From assembly GCF_000744815.1 (NCBI RefSeq), contig NZ_JQMQ01000005.1, forward strand, positions 4,162,055-4,226,054: a DNA stretch of 64,000 nt, read 5' to 3'. Positions 42,564 to 49,837 of this stretch are shown in pieces. The notes below the pieces were generated by a model. The model did no database searches. It saw nothing but the letters and a program-made list of their open reading frames with translations, and had not been told where the DNA came from. A program made the position numbers and the translations under genes. The stretch is from Phaeacidiphilus oryzae TH49. Lineage in GTDB: Bacteria; Actinomycetota; Actinomycetes; Streptomycetales; Streptomycetaceae. Numbering within the stretch: position 1 is the first letter of the stretch; the number at the start of each line of letters is the position of its first letter.

Positions 42564-44273
42564 ATGGGAGCACAGGGGCTCCGGATAGCGGCCAGTGGCC
42601 TCTCGGTGCGGCTGCGGGACGGCAGGGAACTGCTCAGCGGTGTGGACGTGGACGTGCCGCCGGGCACGATGCTGGCCATCGCCGGGCCGAGCGGCGCGGG
42701 CAAGACCACCCTGCTGGAGGAGCTGGCCTCCGGGCATCCGCCCGGCACCATCGGCTTCGTCCCGCAGGACGACATCGTCCACCTCGACCTGCCGCTGGCC
42801 AGGACGCTGACCTACGCGGCCCGGCTGCGGCTGCCCGCCGGCAGCTCGGCCGGCGAGGTGGCGGCGGCGGTCGACCGGGTGCTGACCACCCTCGGCCTGG
42901 CGGCCCGGGCCGGGCAGCGGGTGGGCTGGCTCTCCGGAGGCGAGCGGAAGCGCGCCAGCATCGCCGTCGAGCTGCTGACCCGGCCCCGGGCGCTCTTCCT
43001 GGACGAGCCGACCTCCGGTCTCGACCCCGCCTCCGGCGCCCGGCTGCTGTCCGTGCTCAGGAGGCTGGCCGCCTCGGGCACCACGGTCGCGCTCACCACC
43101 CACAACCCGGCCGACCTCGCCCACGCGGACGAGGTGCTCTTCCTGGCCGACGGCCGGCCGGTCTACCGCGGCCCCTCCGACGAGCTGGCCGAGGCCTTCG
43201 GCGTGCCGGGCATCGAGGAGGTCTACGGGATCGACCACTCGGCCTCGCCGTCCGTCCCGGCGCCCGCCGCCTCCGCGTCCTCCGTCCTGCCCGCCGCCAC
43301 CCCCGTCATCCCCGGCGCCCCCGACACCCCAGCCTTGCCCGGCACCACCAGCACCACCAGCACCACCAGCACCACCGCCACCACCGCCACCCCCGCCGGC
43401 CCCGACACCCCCGCCGCCGGTCCCCCCGGGCGCCCGCCCGGCGCGTTCCGGCAGTGGTGGCTGCTCACCCGGCGGGCCGCCGCGATCCTCACCCGCAACC
43501 GGCTCTCCGCCGCGGTCGTCGTCGGCTCGCCGATCATGATCGCCGCGATGTTCGCGATGCTCTTCCGCCCGCACGCCTTCTCGCCGGGCTCGGACAACCC
43601 CGGCACCACGGCGATGATCATGTTCTGGATCGCCTTCGGCGCCTTCTTCTTCGGGCTGACCTACGGGCTGCTGCAGATCTGCACCGAGCTGCCGATCGTC
43701 CGTCGCGAGCGCAGAACGGTGCTGCGCCTCGGCCCCTACCTGGCCTCGAAGATCACCCTGCTGCTGCCGATCCTGGCCGCCGCCGACGCCCTCCTCCTCC
43801 TCGTGCTGCGGGCCACCGACCGGCTGCCCGGCGCCTCCAGCGGCGTCTACGGCTCCCTCTTCGTCAGCACCCTGCTGGCCTCGGCCGGCGCCCTCACCCT
43901 CGGGCTGCTCTCCTCGGCCGCGGTCTCCGACCCCGGCCAGGCCACCCTGATGCTGCCGCTGCTCTGCTTCCCGCAGGTGCTCTTCTCCGGCGCCTTCGTA
44001 CCGGTGCCGCAGATGGGCGCGGTCGGCTCGGGAGTGAGCTGGGCGATGACCAACCGCTGGGCGTACGAGTCGCTGGGGCGCGGGATCGGTCTGGACGCGC
44101 TGTGGGCGCACGGCTCCTCCCCGCTCGGCCCGCCGCTGCTCGCCTCCTACGGCCGCACCTTCACCGGTTCGGCCGCCGTGGGCTGGGCCTGGCTGGGCGG
44201 CTACGCCCTCCTCTTCCTCGCCGCCACCTGGCTGGTGCTGGCCCGCAAGTGCGGCCGCGCGGTCAGGAGGTGA
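42564..44273 (+). CDS. ABC transporter, ATPase fused to ABC-2 permease (ABCG-like)
   Basis: A 569-residue half-transporter. The ATPase domain carries Walker A GPSGAGKTT (41-49), signature LSGGERKRASIA, Walker B ALFLDEPTSGLD and the switch His in LTTHNPADL. A Ser/Thr/Pro linker with a TST repeat (about 245-300) leads to six hydrophobic segments of an ABC-2 permease. The ATPase-then-membrane order and the TSGLDP motif match ABCG/White-type exporters. It probably acts as a homodimer; substrate unknown. The 3' end overlaps the convergent sortase by 11 bases. Confidence 0.9.
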   Translation: MGAQGLRIAASGLSVRLRDGRELLSGVDVDVPPGTMLAIAGPSGAGKTTLLEELASGHPPGTIGFVPQDDIVHLDLPLARTLTYAARLRLPAGSSAGEVAAAVDRVLTTLGLAARAGQRVGWLSGGERKRASIAVELLTRPRALFLDEPTSGLDPASGARLLSVLRRLAASGTTVALTTHNPADLAHADEVLFLADGRPVYRGPSDELAEAFGVPGIEEVYGIDHSASPSVPAPAASASSVLPAATPVIPGAPDTPALPGTTSTTSTTSTTATTATPAGPDTPAAGPPGRPPGAFRQWWLLTRRAAAILTRNRLSAAVVVGSPIMIAAMFAMLFRPHAFSPGSDNPGTTAMIMFWIAFGAFFFGLTYGLLQICTELPIVRRERRTVLRLGPYLASKITLLLPILAAADALLLLVLRATDRLPGASSGVYGSLFVSTLLASAGALTLGLLSSAAVSDPGQATLMLPLLCFPQVLFSGAFVPVPQMGAVGSGVSWAMTNRWAYESLGRGIGLDALWAHGSSPLGPPLLASYGRTFTGSAAVGWAWLGGYALLFLAATWLVLARKCGRAVRR

Positions 44274-44300
44274 GCCGGGCGTAGGCGACCACGTTGCCCA
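44225..44300. other. Convergent overlap of ABC exporter and sortase genes
   Basis: The two reading frames share 44263-44273, so no terminator can stand between them. Antisense transcription across both 3' ends is likely. Confidence 0.6.
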
Positions 44301-44889
44301 GATAGCGGCGGGCGGCGGAGTCGTAGCCGTCGCCGCAGGTGATCAGGGTCAGCTCGGGAGGGCCCTGGACGGAGTAGATCCGGCCGGCGGGCAGCGCGCT
44401 GTCCGGGTACGCGGACACCTGGGTGACCGTGAAGCCGGCCGTGCTGCCGTCCCTGCGGTCGATCAGGATCCGGTCCCCGGGCCGCAGCTGCCCCAGGTGG
44501 TAGAGGACCGCCCGGCCGGTCGGGGTGTCCACATGGCCGACCAGGACGGCGGTCCCGGAGGTGCCGGGCACGGGGGAGTACCGGTACCAGCCGATCCGGT
44601 CCGCCTCCCGGTACGCGGGTACGGCCAGCTGCCCGTCGGAGGCCAGGCCGAGGACGGTGGTGGGCGCGTCCACGCCGATGGCCGGAATCCGGACCCGCTC
44701 GGGCGCCGAGGCGGGCAGCGGTCCCCGCCCGTCGACGGACTGCGGCCGCCCCGCCGAGGCGGGCGGCTGGGGGGCGATCTGCAGCCCCCCGTGCCCGGCC
44801 ATCCAGATCAGCACCGCCCCGGCCGCCGCGACGAGCAGCGCCGTCCGCCGGTCCCGCCGCCCCTTCTCCGGGCCCCCGCTCCCGCTCAC
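44263..44889 (-). CDS. Class F sortase
   Basis: A membrane-anchored transpeptidase of 208 residues. One N-terminal hydrophobic helix (15-37) precedes the sortase fold with catalytic His119 (VLVGHVDT), Cys185 (TLITCGDG) and an Arg at 194/195 (SAARRYLGN). The TLITC-GD form and short length fit the actinobacterial class F. It begins 7 bases after the stop of the upstream secreted protein, its likely partner. Class F enzymes are poorly characterised and their sorting signals are not settled. Confidence 0.9.
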   Translation of the reverse strand: MSGSGGPEKGRRDRRTALLVAAAGAVLIWMAGHGGLQIAPQPPASAGRPQSVDGRGPLPASAPERVRIPAIGVDAPTTVLGLASDGQLAVPAYREADRIGWYRYSPVPGTSGTAVLVGHVDTPTGRAVLYHLGQLRPGDRILIDRRDGSTAGFTVTQVSAYPDSALPAGRIYSVQGPPELTLITCGDGYDSAARRYLGNVVAYARLTS

Positions 44890-44896
44890 CGGTCCG

Positions 44897-45637
44897 TCAG
44901 CGCCCGCGGCCAGGGCCGCCGGAGCGCGGCCGCTTGCGCCACCACGAGCCCAGGCCGCCCACCAGCAGCACCACCCCGAACAGCGCGTACGCCGGGCTGA
45001 AGCCGCGGGTGACGCTGCCGCCCGCGCCGGTGCCGATGTGCCCGGTGGACGGCGGCGCGCCCATCACGGTCAGGCTGCCGGTCTCGGTGCCGCCGGCGCT
45101 GCAGGTCGCGGTGACCGTGTAAGTGCCGGGCTGGGCGTCGGACTTGACGGTGGTGTTGCCGGTCAGCACGTCCCCGCCGCCGGCCGCGGGGGAGAGCGGG
45201 GCGTCCGCGCTGAAGGCGTTGGAGGAGCCGATCCCGCCGGTGCTCTGGCAGCCGGTCACGGTGAGGGTGACGTACTCCCCGGTGGTGGCCGGGTCGGGTT
45301 TGACGCTGACCCCGGCCGCGTGCGAGGCCGAGGGGCTGGGGCTGCCGCTCGGCGACCCGCCGGCGGACCCGCTGGGGCTCGGCGACCCCGAGCCGCCGGA
45401 GGCCGAGGCCGACGCCGAGGCCGACCCCGGGGACCCAGACGCCGAGCCGGAGACCGAACCCGACACGGAGGCCGCGGCCGCCGCGTTCCGATTGGGCGAG
45501 GAGGTGCAGGCCGGCAGGCCCGCCAGGACCCCGGCCAGCAGCGCCGCTCCGAGCACCGCCCGGCGGCGGGAGCGGGCACGCTGACGGGCACGCTGACGGA
45601 GACGGGGACGCGGTCGCGCTTTCAGGTGCGGGTGCAT
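44897..45637 (-). CDS. Secreted lipoprotein-like surface protein with C-terminal membrane anchor; presumed sortase partner
   Basis: A 246-residue protein with a basic N-terminus, a hydrophobic export signal ending in a lipobox-like Cys (GLPACTSS), a Ser/Gly/Ala/Pro-rich stalk (about 45-105), an Ig-like bacterial domain (VSVKPDPATTGEYVTLTVTG ... GTYTVTATC), and a C-terminal helix followed by a basic tail (WWRKRPR). The segment PSTGHIGTGAGGSV just before the helix may be the sortase signal; no LPxTG is present. The start at 45637 follows GGGAGGTCC. The gene lies directly upstream of the sortase on the same strand, so they form one operon. Confidence 0.82.
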   Translation of the reverse strand: MHPHLKARPRPRLRQRARQRARSRRRAVLGAALLAGVLAGLPACTSSPNRNAAAAASVSGSVSGSASGSPGSASASASASGGSGSPSPSGSAGGSPSGSPSPSASHAAGVSVKPDPATTGEYVTLTVTGCQSTGGIGSSNAFSADAPLSPAAGGGDVLTGNTTVKSDAQPGTYTVTATCSAGGTETGSLTVMGAPPSTGHIGTGAGGSVTRGFSPAYALFGVVLLVGGLGSWWRKRPRSGGPGRGR

Positions 45638-45734
45638 GCGGAGGACCTCCCGCGGCGCCACGGCTGATGAACCCTACGAGCGTTCCAGCCGCACACACCG
45701 CCCGACAAGGGGTCCGTCGGCCGTCGTCCGCCCC

Positions 45735-45749
45735 CTGACGCAGCGTCAG
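45735..45749. promoter_or_regulatory. Isolated CTGACG-CAG-CGTCAG palindrome
   Basis: A perfect copy of the same half-sites as at 2.9 and 6.0 kb, here about 98 bases upstream of the surface-protein start and 190 bases from the MerR-clamp gene. It may be a distant member of the same regulon or a chance match. The rest of the 45638-45936 gap shows no other feature. Confidence 0.4.
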
Positions 45750-45936
45750 GACCAGCCCGCGCCCGCGCGTGGCCGCCCGTGGCCGCGAACGGGACGCCGA
45801 CCGCCGGGCCCGCCTGGCGGTCATCAGCGCCGGCCTGGGTGTGGACCGATCCGGGCGGATACCCTCGCTTGCCCCTCGACGGATCCTCGCTCGCCCCTCG
45901 ACGGGGATTGACCCTCGACCGGCTTGAGCCTCCAGA

Positions 45937-47196
45937 GTGATCGGCGTGGAGAGAACGACGCATACCGAGTCCCCCGACCAGGGCCCTGACCCGGGCGCGG
46001 GCGCGGGCCCGAGCCCCGCTCCGGGCCCGGCCCCGTCCCTGCTCGGCATCGGTGAGACGGCCCGCTCCAGCGGCCTGACCGTCAGCGCCCTGCGCTTCTA
46101 CGACGGCGCGGGCGTCCTGGTCCCCGCCGAGGTGGACCGGCACACCGGCTACCGCTGGTACGCGCCGGCCCAGCTGGCCGAGGCCCGGTTGCTCGCCCGG
46201 CTGCGCCGGGTCGGGATGCCGCTCGCCGACATCCGCCGCGTCCTGGCCGCCCGCGCGGCCGGGCCCGGCGAGGCCAGGGCCGAGGCGCACGCCCTGCTCG
46301 ACGCCCATTTGACCCGGCTCGAGGACGGCCTGGCCGCCGCCCGGCGGGAGCTCTCCGCGGTCCGCTCCCAACTCGACCTGGAGGACACCCCCATGGCCCC
46401 GACCGACCGCCCCGGTACGGTACTCACCCTGCCCGCCGCCCGACTGGCCGCCGCCTTGGACGCGGTCCGCTTCGCCGTCGGCACCGACCCCGAGCTGCCG
46501 ATGCTCTCCGCCGTCCTGATCGACCTGGACGCGGACGGCCTGCTGCGCACCGCCGCCACCGACCGCTACCGGCTCGCCGTCGGCCGCGCCGGGGGAGGCA
46601 GGATCCACGGCCCGGCCGTCTCCGCCCTGCTGCCCGCCCCCTTCGCGGACACCGTCCGAGCCCTCCTCGGGCCGACGGCGGGGGAGAAGGCCCGGGAGGA
46701 GGCCGCGGACGAGCCCCGGGAGGAGGCCGAGCTCCGGATCTCCCCGGACCGGGTGACGGTCACCGTCGGCCCGCGCTCCGCCTCCGGTCAGCCGCTCGAC
46801 CTGGACTTCCCCGACTACCGGCGGCTGCTGCGGCACGAACCCCGGCACCGGGTCCCGGTGACCACCGCCGACCTGGCCGCGGCCCTCACCCCCGACCTCC
46901 CCGACCTCCCCGAGGTCTGCGTCCTGGTCCTGGACGGCACCGGCGCCCTCACCGTCGCCGGTTCCCCCGGCGACGCCCGGGTCGCCGATGCGGAGCTCGC
47001 GATCGGCGTCAACCGCGAGTACCTGCTGCAGGCCCTCGCCGCCGCCGGCCGCGAGCAGCTGACCCTCGAACTCGGCGGTCCGGTCGCCCCCCTGGCCCTC
47101 CGCGCCGCCGAGGGCGCCGCCGAGGGCACCCCCGGTGACGCCGCCGGTGACGCCGCCGAGCCGCTCTCCCTGTTGATGCCGGTCAGCCTCGACTGA
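45937..47196 (+). CDS. MerR-family regulator fused to a DNA polymerase III beta-clamp-like domain
   Basis: A 419-residue two-domain protein. Residues about 36-150 are a MerR winged helix (IGETARSSGLTVSALRFYD, RHTGYRWYAPAQL) with its dimerisation coiled coil. Residues about 160-419 resemble the middle and C-terminal domains of DnaN: FAVGTDPELPMLSAVLIDLD, AATDRYRLAV, LDFPDYRRLL, AIGVNREYLLQAL and, at the end, LLMPVSL. The first clamp domain is missing. The start is GTG 45937 or GTG 45946. A clamp domain on a transcription factor could bind effector, DNA or replication partners. I recall such fusions being annotated in streptomycetes only as DNA polymerase III beta family proteins. Confidence 0.85.
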   Translation: MIGVERTTHTESPDQGPDPGAGAGPSPAPGPAPSLLGIGETARSSGLTVSALRFYDGAGVLVPAEVDRHTGYRWYAPAQLAEARLLARLRRVGMPLADIRRVLAARAAGPGEARAEAHALLDAHLTRLEDGLAAARRELSAVRSQLDLEDTPMAPTDRPGTVLTLPAARLAAALDAVRFAVGTDPELPMLSAVLIDLDADGLLRTAATDRYRLAVGRAGGGRIHGPAVSALLPAPFADTVRALLGPTAGEKAREEAADEPREEAELRISPDRVTVTVGPRSASGQPLDLDFPDYRRLLRHEPRHRVPVTTADLAAALTPDLPDLPEVCVLVLDGTGALTVAGSPGDARVADAELAIGVNREYLLQALAAAGREQLTLELGGPVAPLALRAAEGAAEGTPGDAAGDAAEPLSLLMPVSLD

Positions 47197-47244
47197 TCGG
47201 GTGGTCGCCGTTTCGCTCCGGGCATTCCGGGAATCCGCGCCCGC

Positions 47245-48210
47245 ATGGTGCGAATCGGATACACGATGATGACCGAGCAGGCCGGCCCCCGGCAGCTGGT
47301 GGACGACGTAGTCCGGGCCGAGCAGGCCGGCTTCGACTTCTCCGTCGCCTCCGACCACTACTCGCCGTGGCTGGCCAGTCAGGGCCACGCGCCCTTCGTC
47401 TGGAGCGTCCTCGGCGCGGCCGCGCAGGCGACCTCCCGCATTCCCCTGATGACGTACGTGACCTGCCCCATCCGCCGCTACCACCCGGCGGTGGTGGCCC
47501 AGCAGGCGGCGACCGTCCAGCTGCTCTCCGAGGGGCGCTTCCGGCTCGGCCTGGGGGCCGGGGAGAACCTCAACGAGCATGTGGTGGGCGGCGGTTGGCC
47601 CCCGGTCGACGTCCGCCACGAGATGCTGGACGAGGCCGTGCAGATCATCCGCGAGCTCTTCGCGGGCGGCTACGTGAACTTCGAGGGCAAGCACTACCAG
47701 GTGAACTCGGCCAAGCTGTGGGACCTGCCGGCCGAGCCGCCGCCGATCGGCATCGCGGTCTCCGGCGAGCAGTCCTGCCGGCTCGCCGGCCGGCTCGCGG
47801 ACCTGCTGATCGCCGTCGAGCCGGAGCAGCGGCTGCTGGACCTCTTCGACCGGCACGGCGGCAGCGGCAAGCCCCGCGTCGGCCAGCTGCCGGTGAGCTA
47901 CGACCCGGACCGGGACACCGCGATCGCCCGCGCCCACGACCAGTTCCGCTGGTTCGGCACCGGCTGGAAGGTGAACGCCGAGCTCCCGGGCCCGGCCGCG
48001 TTCGACGCCGCCACCCAGTTCGTGACCAAGGAGGACGTGGCCCAGGGCATCCCCTGCGGTGACGACGTGGACCGCTTCGTGGAGGCGGTCCGCGCCTACA
48101 CCGAGGCCGGCTTCGACGAGGTCGCCCTGGTCCAGGTCGGTGGGGACGCCCAGCAGCCGTTCTTCGGCTGGGCGGAGGAGAAGCTGCTCCCCGCGCTCAG
48201 GTCGCTGTAG
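47245..48210 (+). CDS. LLM class F420-dependent oxidoreductase (FGD-like)
   Basis: A 321-residue enzyme of the F420-dependent glucose-6-phosphate dehydrogenase-related group. Matching segments are VASDHYSPWLASQGHAPFVW, MTYVTCPIRRYHPAVVAQ, RFRLGLGAGENLNEHVVGGG and IGIAVSGEQSC. It is compact and complete. It is 48 bases after the MerR-clamp gene on the same strand and may be co-transcribed with it; a perfect 15-base hairpin terminates it. Confidence 0.9.
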   Translation: MVRIGYTMMTEQAGPRQLVDDVVRAEQAGFDFSVASDHYSPWLASQGHAPFVWSVLGAAAQATSRIPLMTYVTCPIRRYHPAVVAQQAATVQLLSEGRFRLGLGAGENLNEHVVGGGWPPVDVRHEMLDEAVQIIRELFAGGYVNFEGKHYQVNSAKLWDLPAEPPPIGIAVSGEQSCRLAGRLADLLIAVEPEQRLLDLFDRHGGSGKPRVGQLPVSYDPDRDTAIARAHDQFRWFGTGWKVNAELPGPAAFDAATQFVTKEDVAQGIPCGDDVDRFVEAVRAYTEAGFDEVALVQVGGDAQQPFFGWAEEKLLPALRSL

Positions 48211-48224
48211 GTCACTGGAGCCGA

Positions 48225-48258
48225 CACAGCGGCCCGGCCGGTCGGCCGGGCCGCTGTG
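48225..48258 (+). terminator. Hairpin terminator, 15-base perfect stem
   Basis: Arms CACAGCGGCCCGGCC and GGCCGGGCCGCTGTG enclose a 4-base loop, 14 bases after the LLM stop. It also lies just beyond the 3' end of the minus-strand small gene, so it may act in both directions. Confidence 0.8.
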
Positions 48259-48286
48259 CTCGGGGTCGCTGGATCCGCCGGCTCCG

Positions 48287-48415
48287 CTACATCCGCCCGT
48301 GGGCGGTGTCCGAGGCCCCGCCGAAGAGCCGGGCGACCAGCCGGAACGGCAGGGTGACGACGACGGCCACGGCATGGCCGATACTGCGGAGAATGTCTGC
48401 GATGGCAGTGAACAC
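48287..48415 (-). CDS. Small LPFR-type protein, 42 residues
   Basis: A short gene with GTG start and AAAGGAC at a good distance upstream. The product has an amphipathic hydrophobic helix (IADILRSIGHAVAVVV) followed by TLPFRLVARLFGGAS, a sequence I recognise from small Streptomyces proteins of unknown function. It lies just upstream of the alcohol dehydrogenase 3' end in the same direction, 43 bases after its stop, so it could be the second gene of that transcript. It is small enough to be missed by standard gene calling. Confidence 0.65.
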   Translation of the reverse strand: MFTAIADILRSIGHAVAVVVTLPFRLVARLFGGASDTAHGRM

Positions 48416-48458
48416 GACTGTCCTTTCGCTGTCGTCCTGCGGGTGGAGACGGGCCCGG

Positions 48459-49643
48459 TCAGGGCTTGAAGAGCACCTTGACCGCCCCGTCCTCCTTCTT
48501 CTGGAACATCTCGTACGCGGCCGGCGCCTCGCTCAGCGGCAGCCGGTGGGTGGCGAAGTCGTCGACCCCCAGCGGGTCCGCGTCGGTGAGCAGCGGCAGG
48601 ATGTCGCCTACCCAGCGCAGCACGTTGGCCTGCCCCATCCGCAGCTGGATCTGCTTGTCGAACATCCTCAGCATCGGCATCGGGTCGGCCTGCCCGCCGT
48701 ACACCCCCGACAGCGAGATGGTGCCGCCGCGCCGGACCAGTTCCACGGCCAGGTGCAGCGCCCGCATCCGGTCGGTGCCGGCCCGCTGCATCAGCGCGGC
48801 GGCGGCACTGTCCGGCAGCAGGCCGACCATCCGGTGGGCGGCGGCGCCGAACGGCGAACCGTGTGCCTCCATGCCCACCGCGTCGATGACGGCGTCCGGG
48901 CCGCGGCCGCCGGTGAGCTCCCGGACGGCGACGACCAGGTCCTGGCCGCGCTCGCGCAGGTCCAGGGTGTGCACCCCGCGCGAGCGGGCGCGCTCCAGGC
49001 GCTCCGGCACCAGGTCGATGCCGATCACCTGCTCCACGCCCAGATGCCGGGCGATCCGGGTGGCCATGTCGCCGATCGGCCCCAGGCCGAGCACCGCCAG
49101 CGATCCGCCGGGCGGCACGTCCGCGTACCGCACGGCCTGCCAGGCGGTGGGCAGCACGTCGGAGAGGAAGACATAGCGGTCGTCCGGGGGGCCCTCCGGG
49201 ACGTGGATCGGCAGGCTGTCGCCGAAGGGGACCCGCAGATACTCGGCCTGCCCGCCCGGCACCTGCCCGTAGAGCTTGGTGTAGCCGAAGAGGGAGGCCC
49301 CGCTGCCGTACTCGTGCACCTGGGTGGTCTCGCACTGGGACTGCAGGCCCTGGGTGCACATCGGGCAGCTGTTGCAGGAGACGTTGAAGGGCACCACCAC
49401 CCGGTCGCCCACCTTCGCCTCGGTCACCTCGGAACCGGTCTCGACGATGGTGCCCATCGGCTCGTGGCCGAGGATGTCGCCGGGGTCGAGGAAGGGCCCG
49501 AGCACCTCGTAGAGATGCAGGTCGGAGCCGCACAGGCCGGTGCTGCTGATCTCCACGACGACGTCGGTCGGCTGCTCGATTCGGGGATCGGGGACCTCCT
49601 CGACGCGGACGTCCCGCTTCCCCTGCCAGGTGAGAGCTTTCAT
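48459..49643 (-). CDS. Zinc-dependent alcohol dehydrogenase (glutathione-independent formaldehyde dehydrogenase-like)
   Basis: A medium-chain dehydrogenase of 394 residues. Catalytic zinc ligands Cys38 (GLCGSDLH), His60 and Glu61 (GHEPMG) and the structural zinc cysteines Cys90, Cys93, Cys96 and Cys104 are present, and the Rossmann motif is VLGLGPIGDMATRIA. The start is at MKALTWQGK. The pattern suits the threonine/formaldehyde dehydrogenase-like branch. It is divergent from the SRPBCC-SDR fusion gene across 194 bases, which suggests shared control. Confidence 0.9.
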   Translation of the reverse strand: MKALTWQGKRDVRVEEVPDPRIEQPTDVVVEISSTGLCGSDLHLYEVLGPFLDPGDILGHEPMGTIVETGSEVTEAKVGDRVVVPFNVSCNSCPMCTQGLQSQCETTQVHEYGSGASLFGYTKLYGQVPGGQAEYLRVPFGDSLPIHVPEGPPDDRYVFLSDVLPTAWQAVRYADVPPGGSLAVLGLGPIGDMATRIARHLGVEQVIGIDLVPERLERARSRGVHTLDLRERGQDLVVAVRELTGGRGPDAVIDAVGMEAHGSPFGAAAHRMVGLLPDSAAAALMQRAGTDRMRALHLAVELVRRGGTISLSGVYGGQADPMPMLRMFDKQIQLRMGQANVLRWVGDILPLLTDADPLGVDDFATHRLPLSEAPAAYEMFQKKEDGAVKVLFKP

Positions 49644-49837
49644 GGCGGCACCTCGACTCCCTCTGCCGCGCGGTCGCCACCGCGCGTTCGCTACTGCACG
49701 GTCCGTATGCGAGGCGCGTGTCCCCGCCCGCGCACTCCGAAACGCCCCCGCATGCGCGGCGGCGAATCGGCTAGACGCCCTGAACGGGACCTTCGGTGCA
49801 GCGCCGGGGCCGAGGAGAGACGGGAAAGGGGTCCGCG

